From positions 4,588,157 to 4,652,156 of the forward strand of contig NZ_ARVW01000001.1 in assembly GCF_000384315.1 (NCBI RefSeq): a stretch of 64,000 nt of DNA, given 5' to 3'. Every line of letters begins with the position of its first letter. Position 1 is the first letter of the stretch. Position numbers and translations under genes: made by a program. Below, piece after piece: positions 61,130 to 64,000 of this stretch. The notes under the pieces are model-generated. The model saw only the letters and a program-made list of their open reading frames with translations, did not search any database and was not told the DNA's origin. Source of the stretch: Amycolatopsis nigrescens CSC17Ta-90 (GTDB lineage: Bacteria > Actinomycetota > Actinomycetes > Mycobacteriales > Pseudonocardiaceae).

Positions 61130-61647
61130 CGAAGATCACCTGCTTCGACGCGCGGACGTCCATGGCTGTCTCGCGTGGGGATGCCGCGTTCACGCAGCTT
61201 GTTCAGCACGGTGGTGTGGTTGACGCCTAGGCGTTCGCCGACTCGCGCCAGGGACCAGCCGAGGTTGTAGAGGTGGATGGCGTGGTCGACCTGGTCGGGG
61301 GAGAGACCACGGCGGCGCATCGGTACGCCGTGCCGATGGAGGATGTTGCTGACCGTTCGCCGTTCGATGTCGAACCGGTCACCGAGTTCGTACACTGTCG
61401 CGCCGGACTGGTAGCCCGCGATCAACTCCACGACTTGATCGGCACCGAGTTGCCGGGCACGCCGGGGCCGATCGCGCTCGATCGACGGCGGCTCGGGGGT
61501 ATCGAGGCTGGGAAGCTTCCCACGGAGCTCTTTCAGGGCTCTGAACTGGTCTTTTATGTTCGAGTAAGGTCCCCTAACCTCCACGCATAGGTGGCCCGTG
61601 CCCGTGGAGGGCGCGGGGCTTACGTTCTGCGTGTCTTGCGGGGGCAC
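61126..61647 (-). CDS. Helix-turn-helix protein, recombinase-associated type
   Basis: A 173-residue maximum product with two HTH units in tandem: [20 protein letters not shown] and [20 protein letters not shown], each in a resolvase-like context. The start is uncertain: residues before VEVRGPYSN may not be translated, and a GTG near 61581 is possible. This type of protein is common beside actinobacterial serine recombinases, but none is adjacent here, so it may be a detached remnant or a regulator of the DUF2637 gene it overlaps. Confidence 0.65.
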   Translation of the reverse strand: MPPQDTQNVSPAPSTGTGHLCVEVRGPYSNIKDQFRALKELRGKLPSLDTPEPPSIERDRPRRARQLGADQVVELIAGYQSGATVYELGDRFDIERRTVSNILHRHGVPMRRRGLSPDQVDHAIHLYNLGWSLARVGERLGVNHTTVLNKLRERGIPTRDSHGRPRVEAGDLR

Positions 61648-61803
61648 GGCTCCCGCGCCCGCTCGGGGCGCGCCCCCGAGTCCCCGGCTGTGGTTGCGTC
61701 GCCTAGGTCAGGGTCGGCTAGGGCAGAGGGTGCGAGCCTCTGCCGGAGTAGGTTCGGAACGTGTTCGGGTCCGTTCGAGGCGGTCTTCGTTCGACTGGAT
61801 CGG

Positions 61804-63222
61804 CTAGGCCGGGTCGCGGTACTGATGCAGCAGCCGGTTGAACCTCCGTAGCGTGTCGACTGCGTCCTCGGGCACAGGGTCGGGATGGAAGTGCATGACC
61901 TTGTTACGGATGACCCGGATCGTCTCCAGCCGGGCTACAAAGGCGGAACGATCCAGCGGCCAGCCCAGCCTGCCCCAGGCGTCTTTGTTCTCCAGAACAC
62001 GTAGGTAGTCACCGATGGTGAGCTGATCGAAGCTTTCGATCTGCCTGTTGCAGAACGGTCGAATAGTTTCGGCGTCGAAGGAACGACTCAAGATCCAACG
62101 GAGCGTTTCTTCCAGCTCGCCCAGCTGGAAGAATGGCGTAGCCAGCTCGCCATAGCGCTGTGCCACATCCGCTGTGGTGACAATGCCCTTGATAGCCTTG
62201 CTTTCGTCCAAGACGAATACAAAATCGCGCTGTTGCAGCGTGGGAAGAACCTCGAAAAGGTCACGATCGTACGGGACGACCTCCACATGAGGATCGATCG
62301 CATCGGCGACGCTTGCGTCGGGCTTCTGATGTATCGACTGAGCGATCGAGCGCCATGTTACGGCACCACGCAGATTACGAGGACCGCTCAAGATCGCGAG
62401 CTGTGAGAAGTCGTTGAGAAGCATCTTCGTGATCGCCTCTTCAAGTGGGCTGTTGGGCCCGACGGACTCGACGCCGAGAAGGGGAGACAGATTTCCCACC
62501 GTCAAGCGGACATTCAGATCGCCACCCTCTTCATCGTCCTCGGCGACCGCCAAGTCGTCCATTTCGGATGGCCCCACCGTTGCGGCCTCCTCAGTCTCGT
62601 CGGGGGGCGTAGTCAGCGAAACCACAGTATCGAGTGTCACCGCCCTGAAGCTGGGTGAAGTCAACAGTCCGTGGTTGGCCAAGTCCGCTTCGATCTGGCT
62701 GACCTGGTCGCCACGATCTTTTGCTCCCCAAAGCGCCAGGAGATCACGGACAGAAACGCGCTCAGGGTCCCGCTCGTCCGCGCGCATGCGCGCTCGCCTC
62801 AGGCGCGCATGGATACGCTGACGCTCTGTGTCCTCGGTCTGTTGGTTGGCCGCGGCCGCCGCTCTCGAAATCGTTCGGTCAAGCAGCTCCTGGCGAACGG
62901 CGTCCAGCAACCGCTCCTGGTCGACCACCTGCCAGGCACGCCAGCCGTCGACAGCCCGCATGCCGGCTGCCACCATGGCTGCCCGCGAGGGCGAGCGGAA
63001 CTCCTCTCCGCCGGGCTCAAGCCGGATCCGCCCCTTTTCGGTCACTGTCGCGTTGTAGGTCACACCGATACGATTGCGCTCGAACCTGAGTTTCGTATCT
63101 GCCTGGACGAGTCCAGCATCCAACAGGTCTGAAACCCTGACACGGCGTCCGCCGATCAAGTACATCGAGCGACCTCCGGCCTCGTGCTGTCCTACCATCG
63201 TCTCGTCGGCCACGGCGCTCAC
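61804..63222 (-). CDS. RAMA-CBS-HEPN fusion protein
   Basis: A 472-residue product. GTG at 63222 overlaps the upstream TGA (GTGA). Residues ~19-105 are a RAMA domain (VRVSDLLDAGLVQADTKL, FRSPSRAAMVAAG, VDGWRAWQV), a proposed modified-DNA reader. Residues 110-205 are helical with a DNA-binding look (SVRDLLALWGAKDRG). Residues 245-360 form a CBS pair (NSPLEEAITKMLLNDFSQLA, FVLDESKAIKGIVTTADV). Residues 365-472 resemble a Swt1/HEPN domain with RNKVMH (439-444), the RxxxxH RNase motif. A sensor linking DNA modification and a nucleotide ligand to RNA cleavage is inferred. Confidence 0.75.
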   Translation of the reverse strand: MSAVADETMVGQHEAGGRSMYLIGGRRVRVSDLLDAGLVQADTKLRFERNRIGVTYNATVTEKGRIRLEPGGEEFRSPSRAAMVAAGMRAVDGWRAWQVVDQERLLDAVRQELLDRTISRAAAAANQQTEDTERQRIHARLRRARMRADERDPERVSVRDLLALWGAKDRGDQVSQIEADLANHGLLTSPSFRAVTLDTVVSLTTPPDETEEAATVGPSEMDDLAVAEDDEEGGDLNVRLTVGNLSPLLGVESVGPNSPLEEAITKMLLNDFSQLAILSGPRNLRGAVTWRSIAQSIHQKPDASVADAIDPHVEVVPYDRDLFEVLPTLQQRDFVFVLDESKAIKGIVTTADVAQRYGELATPFFQLGELEETLRWILSRSFDAETIRPFCNRQIESFDQLTIGDYLRVLENKDAWGRLGWPLDRSAFVARLETIRVIRNKVMHFHPDPVPEDAVDTLRRFNRLLHQYRDPA

Positions 63223-63965
63223 CACTTCCGCAACCCTGAGAACTTGCGTCGAGACCCGATCGCCTGTTTGAGCACCCTCTTCTCAAGCTCTGTCTGGTTC
63301 AGCCGATTCACACGCGTGAGCTGCAATTCGGCGGCAACAGCGAGCAGGCTCTCCCGGTCCAGGTGCTGTGCGTGGAGGTAGGCGGCGCCTTCTTCCTCGG
63401 TCTCCATTTCATGCAGGCGCAGGGCGATGGCCGCCATGTCCGTATTTGGCTTTGCGGTTCTGGCCGACGATGTTGCGTTCGACGGCCGCGCTTCCCGGGT
63501 GGTGGCCGGCTGTACGGTGCCTGAGCTGCCGTCGCTCGGACTGGAAGACGAAGGCGCCGAAGTCTTCGGTCTGCCCGTGAGTGTTTCGGCCGGGCCTGGG
63601 CCGTGTGAGACCAGTAGATCGACAAGTCTGTCGAGAGTGAGCCTGCTATACCTGGACAAGCCACGCAGCTTAGCCACCTCCTGCAGACCGCGCTTGGACA
63701 ACGAAGCCGCTTTCAAGTAGGTCCGGCGTTCCTGTTCTGTCGCCGGCTTCGACAGCTCTTGTGCCACCCGCGATGGATCACGGGAAGGCACCATGGTGAA
63801 GTTGGTCAGCGCCGGGCTGGGAGCGGAAGCCCGTGCGTCGTTGGTGTGAAGAACAGCCAATCGCGCCTTCCCGCTGGTTATTGCCTGCAGGGTGGTCTCG
63901 TCCTGTTGTTCCAGGAACTCGTACAACCGAACCTGAAGGGCGACGAATCTCCTCAAATCGTTCAC
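63219..63965 (-). CDS. Protein with two SAP/Rho-N-like segments
   Basis: A 248-residue product; GTG at 63965. Two related helical segments, 67-119 and 179-237, share the pattern L-x4-TE-E...YL-A--L....L--VA--L-L-R-xRL-x-x-L. They resemble SAP or Rho N-terminal nucleic-acid-binding folds and are separated by a Ser/Pro/Thr-rich linker. The first 40 residues are a separate helical part. Translationally coupled to the RAMA-CBS-HEPN gene, so it is probably its DNA/RNA-binding partner. No enzyme motif. Confidence 0.65.
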   Translation of the reverse strand: MNDLRRFVALQVRLYEFLEQQDETTLQAITSGKARLAVLHTNDARASAPSPALTNFTMVPSRDPSRVAQELSKPATEQERRTYLKAASLSKRGLQEVAKLRGLSRYSRLTLDRLVDLLVSHGPGPAETLTGRPKTSAPSSSSPSDGSSGTVQPATTREARPSNATSSARTAKPNTDMAAIALRLHEMETEEEGAAYLHAQHLDRESLLAVAAELQLTRVNRLNQTELEKRVLKQAIGSRRKFSGLRKW

Positions 63966-64000
63966 TGGTGATCACCCGACGGCAGTGCCAGCGCCCCCAG

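Larger units (their letters stand above)
50956..64000. mobile_element. Accessory island with recombinase and restriction genes
   Basis: From here to the window end there are no syntenic core genes. The content is a large serine recombinase, broken genes, a type I restriction system, a DUF2637/HTH operon and a RAMA-CBS-HEPN operon. Boundaries are not proven; the left edge is set after the tRNA terminator and the right edge is outside the window. It may be composite rather than a single element. Confidence 0.5.

Noticed and set aside
1..64000. CRISPR arrays, rRNA genes, classical insertion sequences
   Set aside because: No regularly spaced repeats, rRNA sequence or transposase gene was found on reading.

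Overview
The window is high-GC actinobacterial DNA, most likely from a Pseudonocardiaceae-type actinomycete. The reasons are GTG/TTG starts, heavy use of 4-bp start/stop overlaps, an mprAB-pepD / moaB-mscL / galU-glp-rimJ-sepX gene order shared in outline with mycobacteria, and a type IV conjugation module of the kind seen in Amycolatopsis-like elements. The genus cannot be fixed from the sequence alone.

Region 1 (1 to about 28.1 kb) is the right-hand part of an integrative conjugative element whose left end lies outside the window. It carries a BTAD-domain regulator (cut by the window edge), a block of small accessory genes separated by a recurrent palindrome, an inverted-repeat-bounded membrane-protein cassette, and a RAMA-domain protein. 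A minus-strand transfer operon runs 21.7 to 10.7 kb: sigma-like protein, VirB2-like pilin, VirB6-like protein, PrgI-like protein, VirB4 ATPase, membrane protein, TraD/VirD4-like ATPase, Replic_Relax protein, lytic transglycosylase plus M23 peptidase. A divergent plus-strand operon follows (22.9 to 28.1 kb): an inactive-looking methyltransferase subunit, an active-looking DNA methyltransferase, a zinc-ribbon protein, a recombinase-domain-only protein, a catalytically degenerate resolvase-domain protein, and a serine recombinase interrupted by an in-frame stop. The recombinase reading frame ends inside tRNA-Arg(CCT). Both operons are preceded by the same ~68-bp upstream module.

Region 2 (28.1 to 50.9 kb) is core chromosome. 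It holds a NarL-type response regulator, a TRIC-family channel, mprA-mprB, a DeoR regulator with galT, pepD, a cluster for a membrane/cell-surface function (molybdopterin oxidoreductase, methyltransferase, two glycosyltransferases, polytopic membrane protein, two-component system, epimerase), moaB, mscL, a SAF-domain protein, an FmdB zinc ribbon, a formyltetrahydrofolate cyclo-ligase, galU, the MoeA-like divisome protein gene glp, rimJ, sepX/glpR and tRNA-Ala(CGC).

Region 3 (50.9 to 64 kb) is a second accessory island. It has a large serine recombinase, truncated host genes, a complete type I restriction-modification system (hsdM-hsdS-hsdR plus a small XRE regulator), and a DUF2637/HTH plasmid-type operon. 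It ends with a two-gene unit encoding a protein with two SAP/Rho-N-like segments and a RAMA-CBS-HEPN fusion. That last unit is the best candidate here for an undescribed defence system. The degenerate methyltransferase and recombinase subunits in the conjugative element are the next most interesting.
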